From Pectobacterium carotovorum (GTDB lineage: Bacteria > Pseudomonadota > Gammaproteobacteria > Enterobacterales > Enterobacteriaceae), in NCBI RefSeq assembly GCF_033898505.1, contig NZ_JAXAFK010000001.1, positions 496,001 through 560,000 of the forward strand: 64,000 nucleotides of DNA. Reading direction: 5' to 3'. The stretch's first letter is position 1. Every line of letters starts with the position of its first letter. The position numbers and the translations under genes are program-made. A model generated the notes under the pieces. The model was not told the DNA's origin. It was given only the letters and a program-made list of their open reading frames with translations, and ran no database searches. This document shows positions 9,410-20,383 of the stretch, piece after piece.

Positions 9410-9627
9410 ACTACCTTCCTTCGATATCATAAAAAGTGATGAATCGGCCAGAACCGAGCGCTCTGCGTTCTGCATCGGGTTAAAATAGGGCAGCGAGGTC
9501 GTCCGGTATACATTTTTAGCGATTTTTATCACTTTTTATCCAACTTCAACTGGACAAAAGGCCAATCTATTGTTGTACTGTACCTGACACAGATTTTGTG
9601 TCTTTCATTCATGTAAAGGTAAGTTTG

Positions 9628-9837
9628 ATGTCTAAGATTAAAGGTAGTGTTAAGTGGTTTAATGAGTCCAAAGGCTTCGGTTTCATTACTCCTGAAGATG
9701 GTAGCAAAGACGTGTTCGTACACTTCTCTGCCATCCAGAGCAATGGTTTCAAAACTCTGGCTGAAGGTCAGCGTGTAGAGTTCGAAATCACTGATGGTGC
9801 CAAAGGTCCTTCTGCTGCTAACGTTAACGCTATTTAA
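9628..9837 (+). CDS. cspE: Cold-shock-like RNA chaperone CspE
   Basis: 69-aa single OB-fold protein with RNP1 (KGFGFI) and RNP2 (VFVHF), the RNA-binding motifs of the CspA family. The start is [18 protein letters not shown], preceded by AAAGGTAAG. Sequence and synteny with crcB and tatE fit CspE, which melts RNA hairpins and acts as an antiterminator. It is monocistronic, with a strong terminator 16 nt past the stop. Confidence 0.95.
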   Translation: MSKIKGSVKWFNESKGFGFITPEDGSKDVFVHFSAIQSNGFKTLAEGQRVEFEITDGAKGPSAANVNAI

Positions 9838-9853
9838 TTATACCGATTTCGTG

Positions 9854-9881
9854 AAAAACCCGCCTACGGCGGGTTTTTTTT
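9854..9881 (+). terminator. Rho-independent terminator of cspE
   Basis: AAAACCCGCC-TAC-GGCGGG stem followed by eight T residues. Confidence 0.92.
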
Positions 9882-9934
9882 GCTTCATTTTTCACGTGCT
9901 ATCAATTTTCACGTGCCATCAATTATCAAAAATA

Positions 9935-10318
9935 TCAGTGCGTTGTCACCCACGTGACCAGAGCAAACGCCAGCGCGGTCATCAGTAACGATCCCGCCAG
10001 ATTCAACAACACATGTAACCCCGCCGCTGCCAGCTGTCCGCTTTGCAGAAACATGACAACCTCTGCGGAAAAGGTAGAAAACGTCGTTAAGCCGCCGCAT
10101 AGTCCGGTGGTAATCAATATTTTCCAGTCCTGATCGAGATGAGGATGGCGCAGGAAGAAAGCGAGTGCGCCGCCAATAACAAAGGCACCGATTAGGTTGG
10201 CAAGCAGGGTGCCCAACGGCAGCGTTGGATGCAGATTATTAAACTTCACGCCGAGCTGCCAGCGCGCCACGCTACCAACTCCGCCACCAATAAATACCGC
10301 GAGTAATGTACTAAACAT
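9935..10318 (-). CDS. crcB: Fluoride ion channel CrcB (Fluc)
   Basis: 127-aa protein with four hydrophobic helices. It shows the Fluc signatures [10 protein letters not shown] near the N-terminus and [14 protein letters not shown], the phenylalanine-box/TM3-break region, in the middle. It exports cytoplasmic fluoride as a dual-topology dimer. It is convergent with cspE and has its own upstream leader holding a fluoride riboswitch. Confidence 0.95.
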   Translation of the reverse strand: MFSTLLAVFIGGGVGSVARWQLGVKFNNLHPTLPLGTLLANLIGAFVIGGALAFFLRHPHLDQDWKILITTGLCGGLTTFSTFSAEVVMFLQSGQLAAAGLHVLLNLAGSLLMTALAFALVTWVTTH

Positions 10319-10420
10319 AGAAACCTTTCCTGGCCTGTTTTTGCTTGGCTTACTTTTTACATCGATTGTTTTTGCGATCTCGAAGAGTATTGGGCAGGAC
10401 GCTACGCCCTCTCTGCGAGG

Positions 10421-10516
10421 TGGACGTAGACATCATTAGCCGGGTGGCGGTTGTACCCTGTTTTGCGGCGGTCAGCGTTTTGGCTGCGCCAGGGTAGGGA
10501 GGAATGTCATCTCCGC
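10421..10516 (-). ncRNA. Fluoride riboswitch (crcB RNA motif)
   Basis: About 100 nt upstream of crcB, read on the minus strand, the leader shows the crcB-motif pieces in order: GGAG-AUGACAUUC-CUCC (P2 stem and loop), a variable hairpin (ACCCUG pairing with CAGGGU), then AACCGCC-ACCC-GGCUAAUGAUGUCUACG. GACAU in the first loop pairs with AUGUC in the 3' element, as needed for P1/pseudoknot formation. Fluoride binding should raise crcB expression. The expression platform (10319-10420) was not resolved. Confidence 0.85.
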
Positions 10517-10666
10517 GTAGTGGGGAAGTTTACGCCTTCAGAAGGGATTTTTGTAGTGATGCTGAGGTGGAAAGTTGTAAAGCAATCTGAATGCGTGCGA
10601 AAGTGCTTTTGCCGAGTCTTACTTTGTTACAGATGCGAATTGTGTCGTGCTGCATAAGGTCTTACA

Positions 10667-10930
<264 letters not shown>

Positions 10931-11024
10931 AAGCACTGAGGATTTTCTCTACAGAGTGCTTTGTAGAGAAAATAATAGTCTCGTTTGCTGGCGTCTCCAG
11001 CATCTGTAAATCAGGTAGGTCTGT

Positions 11025-11222
11025 ATGGAAGGTATCAGTATTGCCAAGCTGTTGGTGATTGGCGCATTAATCATTCTACTGTTCGGTACGAATAAACTTC
11101 GTAGCTTAGGCGGTGATCTGGGCGCGGCGATTAAAGGTTTCAAGAAGGCGATGAATGACGATCAGCCGGCAAAGACGGATGATACCGCAGCGCTGAATGA
11201 TTCCTCGCGCAAAGAATCCTGA
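11025..11222 (+). CDS. tatE: Twin-arginine translocase subunit TatE (TatA-like)
   Basis: 65-aa TatA/E-family protein: one N-terminal transmembrane helix ([18 protein letters not shown]), the [10 protein letters not shown] hinge, an amphipathic helix ([15 protein letters not shown]) and a polar tail. It forms part of the pore that exports folded proteins. Position next to lipA, as in E. coli, supports TatE rather than TatA. Confidence 0.92.
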   Translation: MEGISIAKLLVIGALIILLFGTNKLRSLGGDLGAAIKGFKKAMNDDQPAKTDDTAALNDSSRKES

Positions 11223-11238
11223 GTACGCCTCACATAGC

Positions 11239-11269
11239 AAAACGGACGGCAATAGCCGTCCGTTTTTTA
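11239..11269 (+). terminator. Rho-independent terminator after tatE
   Basis: AAAACGGACGGC-AATA-GCCGTCCGTTTTTT; symmetrical enough to serve the convergent lipA transcript as well. Confidence 0.9.
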
Positions 11270-11304
11270 TCCCACACAAAAAATATGTAAAAAACTATGA
11301 GCGC

Positions 11305-12270
11305 TTATTTTACTTCGATGCCCTTCGCCTGAAGGTCAGCATGGTAGGACGAGCGAACAAATGGGCCGCATGCCGCGTGGGTAAAGCCCATCGCCATCGC
11401 TTCGGCTTTCATCTCATCAAATTCATCTGGGCTGACGTAACGCTGTACCGGCAGGTGATGGCGGCTAGGCTGTAAATATTGTCCCAGCGTCAGCATCGTC
11501 ACACCGTGGCGGCGCAGGTCACGCATGACTTCCACGATCTCAGCATTGGTTTCCCCCAATCCAACCATCAGGCCAGATTTGGTCGGAATATCTGGATGCG
11601 CTTTTTTGAAGTTTTCCAGCAGCTTCAGTGACCACTCATAATTCGCGCCAGGACGAACCTGACGATAAACGCGCGGTACGTTTTCTAGATTGTGGTTGAA
11701 CACATCCGGCGGCGTGGCGGTCAGGATCTCTAACGCGCGATCCATACGGCCGCGGAAGTCTGGCACCAGCGTTTCGATGCGGATATTCGGGTTTTTACGG
11801 CGAATGGCGCTAATGCAGTCTGCAAAGTGCTGTGCTCCACCGTCGCGCAGGTCATCACGGTCAACCGAGGTGATCACCACATAGCGTAAACCCATGTCAT
11901 GGATAGTCTGTGCCAGTTTCTCAGGCTCATTCGCATCCGGCGTAAGCGGGCGGCCGTGGGCAACGTCACAGAACGGGCAGCGACGCGTACAGATAGCGCC
12001 CAGAATCATGAAAGTCGCGGTGCCGTGGTTAAAACACTCTGCCAGATTCGGACAGGAGGCTTCTTCGCAAACTGAGTGCAACCCGTTTTTGCGCATGGCT
12101 GCTTTGATTCCCTGAATACGGCTTGAATCTGCCGGAAGTTTAATCTTCATCCATTCAGGTTTGCGCAGAATCTCTTGGCGTTCGGTAACGACGGTACGTA
12201 CCGGGATTAGCGCCATTTTATCGGCATCGCGGTATTTAACACCGCGTTCGATCTGAATCGGTTTACTCAT
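11305..12270 (-). CDS. lipA: Lipoyl synthase LipA
   Basis: 321-aa radical-SAM enzyme that inserts two sulfurs into octanoyl-protein to make lipoate. The auxiliary cluster cysteines are at 68, 73 and 79 ([12 protein letters not shown]) and the radical-SAM cysteines at 94, 98 and 101 (CTRRCPFC), the same numbering as E. coli LipA. The conserved C-terminal [10 protein letters not shown] is present. It lies downstream of lipB in the same direction with a 227-bp gap, so it probably has its own promoter. Confidence 0.97.
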   Translation of the reverse strand: MSKPIQIERGVKYRDADKMALIPVRTVVTERQEILRKPEWMKIKLPADSSRIQGIKAAMRKNGLHSVCEEASCPNLAECFNHGTATFMILGAICTRRCPFCDVAHGRPLTPDANEPEKLAQTIHDMGLRYVVITSVDRDDLRDGGAQHFADCISAIRRKNPNIRIETLVPDFRGRMDRALEILTATPPDVFNHNLENVPRVYRQVRPGANYEWSLKLLENFKKAHPDIPTKSGLMVGLGETNAEIVEVMRDLRRHGVTMLTLGQYLQPSRHHLPVQRYVSPDEFDEMKAEAMAMGFTHAACGPFVRSSYHADLQAKGIEVK

Positions 12271-12497
12271 GTTTGCGTAAGTTCCAGTTCTGAATCGTTT
12301 CTTTAAATTTGTTATCCAAATTCAAAGGATTATGTTTTTGGTTAAACTTTTTTTTAAAAAACTCTAAAAATTATATCATCTTGCCTAACCACAATCAGCC
12401 TTTGCGCCATCAAAATGAATAAATTATGTGAATAAAATGTAATTTATCAAGACGCGATAGTCTAACCGGTTGATTTTCATCGACAGGATGAAACTTG

Positions 12498-13181
12498 TTA
12501 ACCAGGAAGCGGCTCACCCTGTATGTCCAGATTCCACGGAATAAACTCGGGTGCGGAATAGCCAACTTGCTGTAAAAAGGTGTTCACTAGCACGGGGGAT
12601 GTGTCATCCAACGTGACGCCCGGCACCAGATCGCTGATTTGCGTCATCTCCATACCGGCATAACCACACGGGTTGATGCGCAGGAAAGGGGAGAGATCCA
12701 TGGCGATATTGAGTGCCAGCCCGTGAAAAGAGCAGCCTTTGCGAATACGCAGTCCTAGCGAACAGATTTTACGCTCGCCCACATAGACGCCGGGCGCATC
12801 AGCGCGCGCATGGGCTTCGATCTGGAAGTGTGCCAGAGCACCAATCACGGTATTTTCGATAGCCGTGACGAGCTGACGAACGCCGAGCTTGCGACGCTTC
12901 AGGTCAATCAACACGTACATGACCTGTTGACCGGGGCCGTGATAGGTCACCTGACCGCCTCTGTCGCTTTGAATCACGGGAATATCACCGGGCATGAGGA
13001 CATGCTCAGCTTTGCCCGCCTGACCCTGTGTAAATACGCGAGGATGCTGGACCAGCCAGAGTTCGTCTGGAGTATTCTCATCGCGTCGGTCGGTGAAATT
13101 ATGCATCGCCAGAGAGACGGGTTCATACGGCTGTACGTCAAACTGGCGTACGATGATCTTATCCTGTAGCAAGTGTGTCAT
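12498..13181 (-). CDS. lipB: Octanoyltransferase LipB
   Basis: 227-aa protein that transfers octanoate from acyl carrier protein to lipoyl domains, the step before LipA. It has the [12 protein letters not shown] motif (residues 74-85), Lys138 and the catalytic Cys172 in [10 protein letters not shown]. It follows ybeD in the same direction. Confidence 0.96.
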   Translation of the reverse strand: MTHLLQDKIIVRQFDVQPYEPVSLAMHNFTDRRDENTPDELWLVQHPRVFTQGQAGKAEHVLMPGDIPVIQSDRGGQVTYHGPGQQVMYVLIDLKRRKLGVRQLVTAIENTVIGALAHFQIEAHARADAPGVYVGERKICSLGLRIRKGCSFHGLALNIAMDLSPFLRINPCGYAGMEMTQISDLVPGVTLDDTSPVLVNTFLQQVGYSAPEFIPWNLDIQGEPLPG

Positions 13182-13357
13182 CTTCAGGTTAAGGAAAGGT
13201 GGGAGGATTATAACGGCGGGAGGCCTCAGCGAACAGCACTATGCAAATTATGTAGTGCAAAACGTCGGTGGCACAAAACTATGCACGACAATTATGGCAT
13301 CACAAAACTATGCCGCGCTCGCTAATTTTCCCGCTCGTTCTTCTTACTGCACGATTC

Positions 13358-13424
13358 TTACAGAACCCTATGCCTTACAGAACTATATGCCTTATAGAAC
13401 TGTATGCCTTACAGAACCATGCGC
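13358..13424. repeat. Four 17-bp tandem repeats spanning the ybeD stop codon
   Basis: Units start at 13358, 13375, 13392 and 13409, with consensus TTACAGAACTATATGCC on the plus strand. The last copy carries the final codons and TAA of ybeD; the other three lie in its 3' untranslated region. Because 17 is not a multiple of 3, the repeated TAA falls in all three frames. Confidence 0.9.
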
Positions 13425-13672
13425 ACGATGTCGATGTTGCCCAGTTCTTCGTACAGCGTTTCCACCTGCTCAATGTGTGTCGCAGTGATGGTGATGGAAA
13501 CGGAGTGGTAATTCCCTTTGCTGCTGGGTTTGATCTGCGGCGTGTAGTCGCCTGGCGCATGACGTTGTACCACTTCAACGACCAGATCGACCAGCTCTGG
13601 TTTTGCCTCACCCATGACCTTGTAGGTAAAAACACAGGGGAATTCAAGCAGTTCGTTTAATTTGGTTTTCAT
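13409..13672 (-). CDS. ybeD: YbeD family protein (UPF0250)
   Basis: 87-aa protein, [20 protein letters not shown] at the start and DIVRMVL at the end, the full length of YbeD. It has a small ACT-like alpha/beta fold. The function is unclear; the place between dacA and lipB is conserved in enterobacteria. Its last codons are part of a tandem repeat that runs on into the untranslated region. Confidence 0.93.
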   Translation of the reverse strand: MKTKLNELLEFPCVFTYKVMGEAKPELVDLVVEVVQRHAPGDYTPQIKPSSKGNYHSVSITITATHIEQVETLYEELGNIDIVRMVL

Positions 13673-13823
13673 TTGCGCTCCAGAGAGGGTAATACGTCGG
13701 CATCATCCCGACGGTATTAGCACTGACATAAGTACATTATACTAAAAAAGCATAACTCCCGCGTTCTGCGGGAGTTATGGATGCTATCTATATGGGGGCG
13801 TTTTGGCCCCACACAAGGGGGGC

Positions 13824-15035
13824 TTAGCCGAACCAGTGATGGAACATCAGTTTGATGTAGTCGATCATGCGGCCAAAGATCCCGCCTTCTTTCACTTCGT
13901 TCATGACCACCAGCGGGCGCTGGTCGATGGTTTTGCCATCCAGTTGGAAGTTGATGGAACCCACAACCTGATTTTTCGCTAACGGCGCGTGCAGCTCGGT
14001 GTTGTCCAGAACGTAGCTGGCTTTCAGATCTTTCATACGGCCACGTGGAATAGTCAGGTAGGCATCTTTCTCAACGCCCAGTGCAACGCGATCGCTGTCG
14101 CCAAACCAGACCGGTTCGGATGCAAATTCTTTGCCTGCTTTCAACGGCGCAACGGTTTCAAAGAAGCGGAAGCCCCAGGTCAGCAGTTTTTTACTTTCTG
14201 ATTCGCGTCCTTTGGCATTACGTCCGCCCAGTACCGCTGAAATCAGGCGCATCTGACCTTCTGTTGCCGAGGCGACCAGATTAAAGCCAGCTGATGACGT
14301 ATGGCCCGTTTTGATGCCGTCAACATTCAGGCTGGAATCCCACAGCAAACCGTTACGGTTAGGCTGGCGGATATTGTTGAACGTGAACTCTTTCTCTTTG
14401 TAGGTCGCGTACTCTTCTGGCACATCGCGGATCAGCGCCTGACCAATCAGAGCCATATCACGCGCCGAGCTGAACTGGCCCGGTGCATCAAGACCGTGCA
14501 CGGTTTCAAAATTGGTATTTTGCAGCCCCAGCGCCTTCACGTAACCGTTCATCAGGTTAACGAAGGCATCCTGACTGCCGGCAACGTAGTCGGCCATCGC
14601 GACGCAGGCATCGTTACCGGATTGCAGGATAATACCGCGGTTTAATTGGGAGACGGGAACACGGTCGCCCGGCTTCAGGAACATCAGGGAAGAGCCCTGG
14701 AAGGTCGGGTTGCCGGTTGCCCAGGCATCTTTACCGACGGTAACGATGTCGTTCGGGGTGATTTTTCCTGATTTAATTGCCTGACCAATCACGTAGCTGG
14801 TCATCATTTTCGTTAAGCTGGCCGGATCGCGGCGCGTGTCAGCGTTCATTTCCGCCAACACTTTCCCAGAGTTGTAATCAATCAGGATGTAGGATTCAGC
14901 ATCGATTTGCGGAACGCCGGGGATCATCGTTTTGAGATTGATATCTTCGGCATAGGCAAAGGAAGAGGCGCTAATGGCGAGCAGTGCGCCAAGCGCAGTA
15001 CGTTTAGTAAAACGAGACGTGTTTACAGTATTCAT
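13824..15035 (-). CDS. dacA: D-alanyl-D-alanine carboxypeptidase DacA (PBP5)
   Basis: 403-aa low-molecular-weight penicillin-binding protein that removes the terminal D-Ala of stem pentapeptides. It has a signal peptide cleaved after about residue 29 (SFAYAE), active motifs SLTK (Ser73, Lys76), SGN (139-141) and KTG (from Lys242), and a C-terminal amphipathic membrane anchor ([17 protein letters not shown]). It lies downstream of rlpA in the rod-shape gene block. Confidence 0.97.
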   Translation of the reverse strand: MNTVNTSRFTKRTALGALLAISASSFAYAEDINLKTMIPGVPQIDAESYILIDYNSGKVLAEMNADTRRDPASLTKMMTSYVIGQAIKSGKITPNDIVTVGKDAWATGNPTFQGSSLMFLKPGDRVPVSQLNRGIILQSGNDACVAMADYVAGSQDAFVNLMNGYVKALGLQNTNFETVHGLDAPGQFSSARDMALIGQALIRDVPEEYATYKEKEFTFNNIRQPNRNGLLWDSSLNVDGIKTGHTSSAGFNLVASATEGQMRLISAVLGGRNAKGRESESKKLLTWGFRFFETVAPLKAGKEFASEPVWFGDSDRVALGVEKDAYLTIPRGRMKDLKASYVLDNTELHAPLAKNQVVGSINFQLDGKTIDQRPLVVMNEVKEGGIFGRMIDYIKLMFHHWFG

Positions 15036-15201
15036 GATTGGAACAACAACATCCGTGGGTATGAGTTAAAAAACGAGCCACACTATAGCAGATGGGCAAT
15101 AGGCCGGCATCAGACATTACGTTACGTGATTTTGCAAAAGGGCGGTATGTTCAATGCCATAGCCGCCGTTTTCGCTGCGCAAATCTGCCGGTTATCCGTT
15201 A

Positions 15202-16326
15202 CTAGAGCGTGCTGGGTGCGGCGGTAATAAACGACTGCTGCTGAGCTTCGACTGACAAACGTTGTTGAAGTTCAGCGGCTTGCTGCCGATTCTGGAATGG
15301 CCCCAGTTGGATGCGGTACAGTCCGCCGCTCGCCGTGACTTTACCGGCAACGCGGAAGCGTTCGCTCAGGCTGCGCTGCCAGGTTTGTGCGCGCTGCTGA
15401 TCGCTCAGTGCACCAACCTGAACCACATAACGACCCGTGGCTGAGGGGGCTGCCGCTGAGGGAGCGGCAACGGCTGCCGTCGCCGCTGGCGCGACGTTCA
15501 GTGGCGCTGCGGATGAGGACGGTGTTGCCGCCGGTGTCACGCTGGACTCAACCACGCCAGCGCGCAGCGCGGAAGGGGCTCCTAAAAAACCACCGCTGTG
15601 CGATGGCGCACTGCTTTGCGGCTGTGTGCTTTCTGCCGGCACGCTCAGGTTGCTATTACTGATTGGGCGAACGGCGCTGTTGGGCGTTGGCGACGTGGTT
15701 TCCATCATTGGCGTACCCAGCCCGCTGGCACCGAAGCTTGGGCGTTCCGGCAGGGCGAAACTTTGCTTCGCGACGGTGGTGCCCACGGTTCCGGGACCGG
15801 AGAGCGTGCCATCTGGCGCGACGTTGATGAAATCTACTTTTACTTTGGTATTGTTCGAGATGTTCAGCCGATCGCCTGCGGCTTTCGACAGATCGATAAT
15901 TCTGCCTGGTGTATACGGCCCGCGATCGTTTACACGCACAACCAGACGGCGACCGTTGCTCAGGTTGGTGACGCGGACATAGCTCGGCAGCGGCAGAGTT
16001 GGGTGGGCGGCGGTGATCGCGTTCGGATCAAACGTTTCGCCGATTGACGTGCGATTACCGCTGGCTTCTTCGCCATACCAGGCCGCTAAGCCGGTCTCGC
16101 TAAAGTTTTGCGGATTTTTGACAATTTTATAGCTCTTGCCTTTGATGCTGTAGTCTTGCAGCGTCCCCTGATTGTAGGGTTCGTAACGCGGTTCCGCGCC
16201 GCCGATCTCTTCGACGGGGCCGCTATAAACCTGAGTCACGGGCGGTGCTGGCTGCCGCTGCTCCGTTGTGGTACAGGCAGCAAGCGCCAGAGTTGCTACG
16301 CCGATCCAAAGCCAATCCTTACGCAT
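15202..16326 (-). CDS. rlpA: Rare lipoprotein A, septal-ring lytic transglycosylase RlpA
   Basis: 374-aa outer-membrane lipoprotein (lipobox LAAC, Cys18). A double-psi beta-barrel domain (about 82-170, with GLAAWYGEEASGNRTSIGE) is followed by a low-complexity Ala/Ser/Pro linker and a C-terminal SPOR domain (about 298-370, YVVQVGAL...YRIQLGPF) that binds denuded septal glycan. It follows mrdB with a 13-nt gap, so it belongs to the rod-shape operon. Confidence 0.95.
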   Translation of the reverse strand: MRKDWLWIGVATLALAACTTTEQRQPAPPVTQVYSGPVEEIGGAEPRYEPYNQGTLQDYSIKGKSYKIVKNPQNFSETGLAAWYGEEASGNRTSIGETFDPNAITAAHPTLPLPSYVRVTNLSNGRRLVVRVNDRGPYTPGRIIDLSKAAGDRLNISNNTKVKVDFINVAPDGTLSGPGTVGTTVAKQSFALPERPSFGASGLGTPMMETTSPTPNSAVRPISNSNLSVPAESTQPQSSAPSHSGGFLGAPSALRAGVVESSVTPAATPSSSAAPLNVAPAATAAVAAPSAAAPSATGRYVVQVGALSDQQRAQTWQRSLSERFRVAGKVTASGGLYRIQLGPFQNRQQAAELQQRLSVEAQQQSFITAAPSTL

Positions 16327-16339
16327 TGCTCACCTCGTG

Positions 16340-17452
16340 TTATAAATTCTTGGATAGCAGTTTGCGGTGAGTATGTATCGACATGACGATACCGAACCCC
16401 GCCATTAAGACGACCAGCGCCGATCCGCCGTAGCTGATTAGCGGTAGCGGCACGCCAACAACGGGAAGTATACCGCTGACCATCCCGATATTGACGAAAA
16501 CATAGAAAAACAGAATCAGCATCAGCCCGCCGACCATCACCCGGCCGAACGAGGTTTGTGCATTAGCGGCAATGACCAGACCGCGCATGATCATGAACAG
16601 ATACATTGCGAGCAGAATCAAAACGCCGATTAAGCCGAGCTCTTCTGATAGCACGGCAAAGATAAAGTCGGTGTGGCGCTCCGGCAGAAACTCTAACTGA
16701 GACTGTGTGCCGTGCAGCCAACCTTTGCCAGACAGGCCACCAGAGCCTATCGCAATTTTCGACTGAATAATATGGTATCCAGCGCCGAGCGGATCGCTTT
16801 CTGGGTCGAGCAGCATCATAACCCTGGCGCGCTGATAATCATGCATCAGGAAAAACCAGAGTATAGGAATAAACGCGGCGAGTAGCAGGACGGCGATACC
16901 AATCAAGCGCCAGCTCATGCCGGCGAGGAAAAGCACAAACAGCCCTGATAGCGCGACCAGAATTGAGGTGCCTAAATCCGGCTGTGCGGCAACCAGCAGC
17001 GTAGGGACAAAAATTAGTACCAGCGCGATTGCCGTATTTTTTAGCGACGGCGGACACATATCACGGTTGATAAAACGCGCAACCATGAGCGGTACGGCGA
17101 TCTTGGCAATTTCCGACGGCTGGAAACGGATAAAGCCCAGATCCAGCCAGCGCTGCGCGCCTTTACTAATCTGCCCGAAAATATCCACGATGAGCAGCAA
17201 AATGACGCAAAAGACGTAGAGATAGGGAGCCCAGCCCTCATACACGCGAGGGGGGATTTGCGCCATTACGATCATCACCGTAAACCCCAGTACGATTTGA
17301 ACGACTTTTCGCTCCATCATACCGACGTCTTGCCCGCTGGCGCTCCATAAGACAAATAGGCTATAGCCCAACAGTGCCAGGATGCAGAGAAGAAACGGGA
17401 GGTCGATGTGGATTTTCGCCCAGAACGATCCCTTTTGTTGGCTATCGGTCAT
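16340..17452 (-). CDS. mrdB: Peptidoglycan glycosyltransferase RodA (MrdB)
   Basis: 370-aa SEDS-family polymerase with about ten transmembrane helices that elongates glycan strands with PBP2. Family motifs include AQPDLGTSI and the C-terminal [13 protein letters not shown]. It starts 9 nt after the mrdA stop, so the two are co-transcribed. Confidence 0.97.
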   Translation of the reverse strand: MTDSQQKGSFWAKIHIDLPFLLCILALLGYSLFVLWSASGQDVGMMERKVVQIVLGFTVMIVMAQIPPRVYEGWAPYLYVFCVILLLIVDIFGQISKGAQRWLDLGFIRFQPSEIAKIAVPLMVARFINRDMCPPSLKNTAIALVLIFVPTLLVAAQPDLGTSILVALSGLFVLFLAGMSWRLIGIAVLLLAAFIPILWFFLMHDYQRARVMMLLDPESDPLGAGYHIIQSKIAIGSGGLSGKGWLHGTQSQLEFLPERHTDFIFAVLSEELGLIGVLILLAMYLFMIMRGLVIAANAQTSFGRVMVGGLMLILFFYVFVNIGMVSGILPVVGVPLPLISYGGSALVVLMAGFGIVMSIHTHRKLLSKNL

Positions 17453-17461
17453 GACTGTCTG

Positions 17462-19366
17462 TTACTCACTCTCGCTACCCGGTGGCGCAGGGGGCGCACT
17501 GGGTAAATCAGTATTGTTATCACCCAGCAGAATATGATCAAGGATCTGGCGAGTGATGGTGCCAACGGTCGGGCCTGCGCCGCCGTTTTCCAGAATGATC
17601 GATACCGCGACTTTAGGATTCTTATATGGGGCAAAGGCAACCATTAACTTATGGTCACGCAGATGTTCTGCGATCTTGTGCGCATTATAGGTTTCGTTTT
17701 CTTTCAGGCCGAAGACCTGCGCCGTACCGGATTTTGCCGCAATTTTATAAGGGGCATCCTCGAAACTTTTGTGCGCGGTGCCGTTAGCACGGTTAGCCAC
17801 GCCATACATGCCATCTTTTGCCACTTCCCAGTAGCCAGAGTGAATGTCGCCAATTTGCTGATTCTCGGCCTGTCGGTAAGGCACAATAACGCCATTTTCG
17901 CGCGAACTATAAAGTAAATGTGGTGTTTTGACCTGACCGTCGTTGATCAGTGTGACCAACGCCTTATTCATCTGGATCGGCGTCGCCGTCCAGTAGCCTT
18001 GGCCGATCCCGACAGGAATGGTGTCGCCTTGATACCAGGGTTTTTTGAATTGTCTGAGCTTCCACTCACGGGTTGGCATGTTACCTCTGCTTTCTTCCGA
18101 GATATCAATACCGGTTCGTTGACCGTACCCGAATTTGTTCATCCATTCGGACAGCCGATCGATTCCCATGTCATAAGCAACCTGATAGAAGAAGGTATCC
18201 GCAGACTCTTCCAGCGATTTGGTGAGATTCAGGCGGCCATGCCCCCATTTTTTCCAGTCACGAAAACGCTTTTCTGAACCGGGTAACTGCCACCAGCCGG
18301 GATCGAACAGACTGGTATTGGTGGTAATCACGCCCGCAGTCAGGGCGGAAACCGCAATATAGGGCTTCACGGTGGAGGCGGGTGGGTATATCCCCTGCGT
18401 TGCACGATTGATCAACGGACGATTAGGATCGGTTTGTAGTTTGGTATAGTTTTTGGTGGAAATCCCGTCGACAAAGAGGTTGGGGTCGTAGCTAGGCGTG
18501 GAAACCATCGCCAGAATACCGCCATCGCGTGGGTCGGTGACAATGACCGCGGCGCGGCTGCCCTCGAGTAATTTTTCGATGTAGATTTGCAGACTCAGGT
18601 CCAACGTCAGGTAGATATCGCGTCCTGCCTGCGGTGGCTGTTCGTGGAGTTGACGGATCACGCGGCCGCGGTTGTTAACTTCCACTTCCTCATATCCGGG
18701 TTTACCGTGCAGCAAATCCTCGTAATGACGTTCGATACCCAGCTTACCAATGTCATGCGTAGCGGCGTAATCGGCTATTTTTTCTTCTTTGGTCAGCCGT
18801 TCTACGTCTTTATCGTTGATTTTGGAGACATAGCCCGTGACGTGCGTCAGCGCAGAACCGTAAGGGTAATAGCGGCGCTGGTAGCCTTTAATTTCAACGC
18901 CGGGGAAGCGATATTGGTTGACGGCAAAACGGGCAACCTGAATCTCGGTGAGCCCGGTTTTCACCGGAATCGAGGTAAAGCGGCGTGAGCGCTTACGCTC
19001 TTTCTCAAAACTTTCCAGATCGTCATCGGTCAGATCGACGATGGGACGCAGTGCTTCCAACGTATCTTTAAGATTGTCGACTTTGTCGGGCACCAGCTCT
19101 AACTGGTAGATGGTGCGGTTTAACGCCAGCGGGGTGCCGTTGCGGTCATAGATGATGCCGCGGCTGGGCGCGATAGGAACCAGCTTAATACGGTTCTCAT
19201 TAGAACGTGTGCGGTAGTCATCAACACGTACAATCTGCAGATGATAAAGGTTAGCGACTAATACACCGGAAAGCAGCAAAATGCCCAGAAAGGCTACCAA
19301 AGCACGGCGCACAAACAGGGCGGACTCAGCCGTATAATCTCGAAAGGGTTTACGTTCTACTTTCAT
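17462..19366 (-). CDS. mrdA: Penicillin-binding protein 2 (MrdA)
   Basis: 634-aa elongasome transpeptidase. It has an N-terminal membrane anchor (residues 20-42), a pedestal domain with the GYQRRYYPYGSALTHVTGYV region, and a transpeptidase domain with STVK (Ser331, Lys334), SAD (SLEESADTFF) and KSGTAQ motifs. It works with RodA, encoded just downstream. Confidence 0.97.
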   Translation of the reverse strand: MKVERKPFRDYTAESALFVRRALVAFLGILLLSGVLVANLYHLQIVRVDDYRTRSNENRIKLVPIAPSRGIIYDRNGTPLALNRTIYQLELVPDKVDNLKDTLEALRPIVDLTDDDLESFEKERKRSRRFTSIPVKTGLTEIQVARFAVNQYRFPGVEIKGYQRRYYPYGSALTHVTGYVSKINDKDVERLTKEEKIADYAATHDIGKLGIERHYEDLLHGKPGYEEVEVNNRGRVIRQLHEQPPQAGRDIYLTLDLSLQIYIEKLLEGSRAAVIVTDPRDGGILAMVSTPSYDPNLFVDGISTKNYTKLQTDPNRPLINRATQGIYPPASTVKPYIAVSALTAGVITTNTSLFDPGWWQLPGSEKRFRDWKKWGHGRLNLTKSLEESADTFFYQVAYDMGIDRLSEWMNKFGYGQRTGIDISEESRGNMPTREWKLRQFKKPWYQGDTIPVGIGQGYWTATPIQMNKALVTLINDGQVKTPHLLYSSRENGVIVPYRQAENQQIGDIHSGYWEVAKDGMYGVANRANGTAHKSFEDAPYKIAAKSGTAQVFGLKENETYNAHKIAEHLRDHKLMVAFAPYKNPKVAVSIILENGGAGPTVGTITRQILDHILLGDNNTDLPSAPPAPPGSESE

Positions 19367-19399
19367 CCAGCGTTATTTCACAGGTTTCATCGTATCGCC

Positions 19400-19870
19400 T
19401 TACTCCCGATGGTAAGGGTGATTAGTCGTAATGCTCCATGCACGATATAGGCTCTCCGCCACCAGTACACGAACAAGCGGGTGCGGCAGCGTTAATGGCG
19501 AGAGCGACCAGCTTTGTTCGGCTGCGGCTTTGCATTCTGGCGCAAGGCCTTCAGGCCCGCCAATCAGCAGGCTGACGTCGCGCCCGTCCTGTTTCCAGCG
19601 TTCCAGCTGTTGTGCCAGCTGCGGCGTCTCCCAGCGAGTCCCTGGAATATCCAGCGTAACAATGCGGTTGCCTTTGCCCACCGCCGCCAGCATCTGTTCG
19701 CCTTCGCGTTCCAGGATGCGTTTGATGTCCGCATTTTTGCCCCGTTTCCCCGCCGGAATTTCGAGTAGTTCGAAAGGCATGTCTTTGGGAAAACGGCGCA
19801 GATAATCGGTGAAACCAGTCTGCACCCAGTCGGGCATTTTGGTGCCAACGGCGACCAGTTGCAGTTTCAT
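19400..19870 (-). CDS. rlmH: 23S rRNA pseudouridine-1915 N3-methyltransferase RlmH
   Basis: 156-aa SPOUT-class methyltransferase from the ATG at 19870 ([15 protein letters not shown]), the E. coli length. The AdoMet knot is seen in LLIGGPEGL and the C-terminal [20 protein letters not shown]. It starts 1 nt after the rsfS stop; an in-frame extension to 19927 only re-reads rsfS. Confidence 0.96.
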   Translation of the reverse strand: MKLQLVAVGTKMPDWVQTGFTDYLRRFPKDMPFELLEIPAGKRGKNADIKRILEREGEQMLAAVGKGNRIVTLDIPGTRWETPQLAQQLERWKQDGRDVSLLIGGPEGLAPECKAAAEQSWSLSPLTLPHPLVRVLVAESLYRAWSITTNHPYHRE

Positions 19871-19871
19871 G

Positions 19872-20189
19872 CTAGCCCCACAGTTTTTCCAATTCGTACA
19901 GCTGGCGACTTTCTTCTTGCATGACATGAACCATCACGTCACCCAAATCGACAACAACCCAGTCAGCGGCGCTTTCGCCTTCGACGCCGAGTGGGATCAG
20001 ACCTGCGGCGCGTGAAGATTGCACGACGTGATCGGCAATAGAAGCGACGTGGCGCGTAGAGGTTCCCGTACAGATAACCATGTAATCAGTAATGCTGGAT
20101 TTACCCTGCACATTGAGTGCAACGATATCCTGAGCTTTTAAGTCATCGACCTTATCAATAACGAAATCTTGGAGTGCTTGGCCTTGCAA
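19872..20189 (-). CDS. rsfS: Ribosome silencing factor RsfS
   Basis: 105-aa Iojap/RsfS protein that binds uL14 and blocks 50S-30S joining in starvation. Conserved segments [27 protein letters not shown] are present in full. It precedes rlmH in the same transcript. Confidence 0.96.
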   Translation of the reverse strand: MQGQALQDFVIDKVDDLKAQDIVALNVQGKSSITDYMVICTGTSTRHVASIADHVVQSSRAAGLIPLGVEGESAADWVVVDLGDVMVHVMQEESRQLYELEKLWG

Positions 20190-20383
20190 AGGTTCCCCCT
20201 CAATGGCGTTCTGTCTGTAACTGACAGACGCGTGTGGCGCTGAATTGTTTAGGAAAAACGTGAATCACCGAGTAATTGCCGAGAATTTCCGCTTTTCCCG
20301 GTGATTGAAACCAGCCGCGGAGTATATCACGCACTTTTACCGAGTGGTATAAAGCCCGTGGCTGATGGACAGGAAAAGCGATG

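Noticed and set aside
9578-9592. CTGT...ACAG pair upstream of cspE resembling a LexA box
   Set aside because: The spacer is 7 bp, not the 8 bp needed for LexA, and cspE is not an SOS gene.
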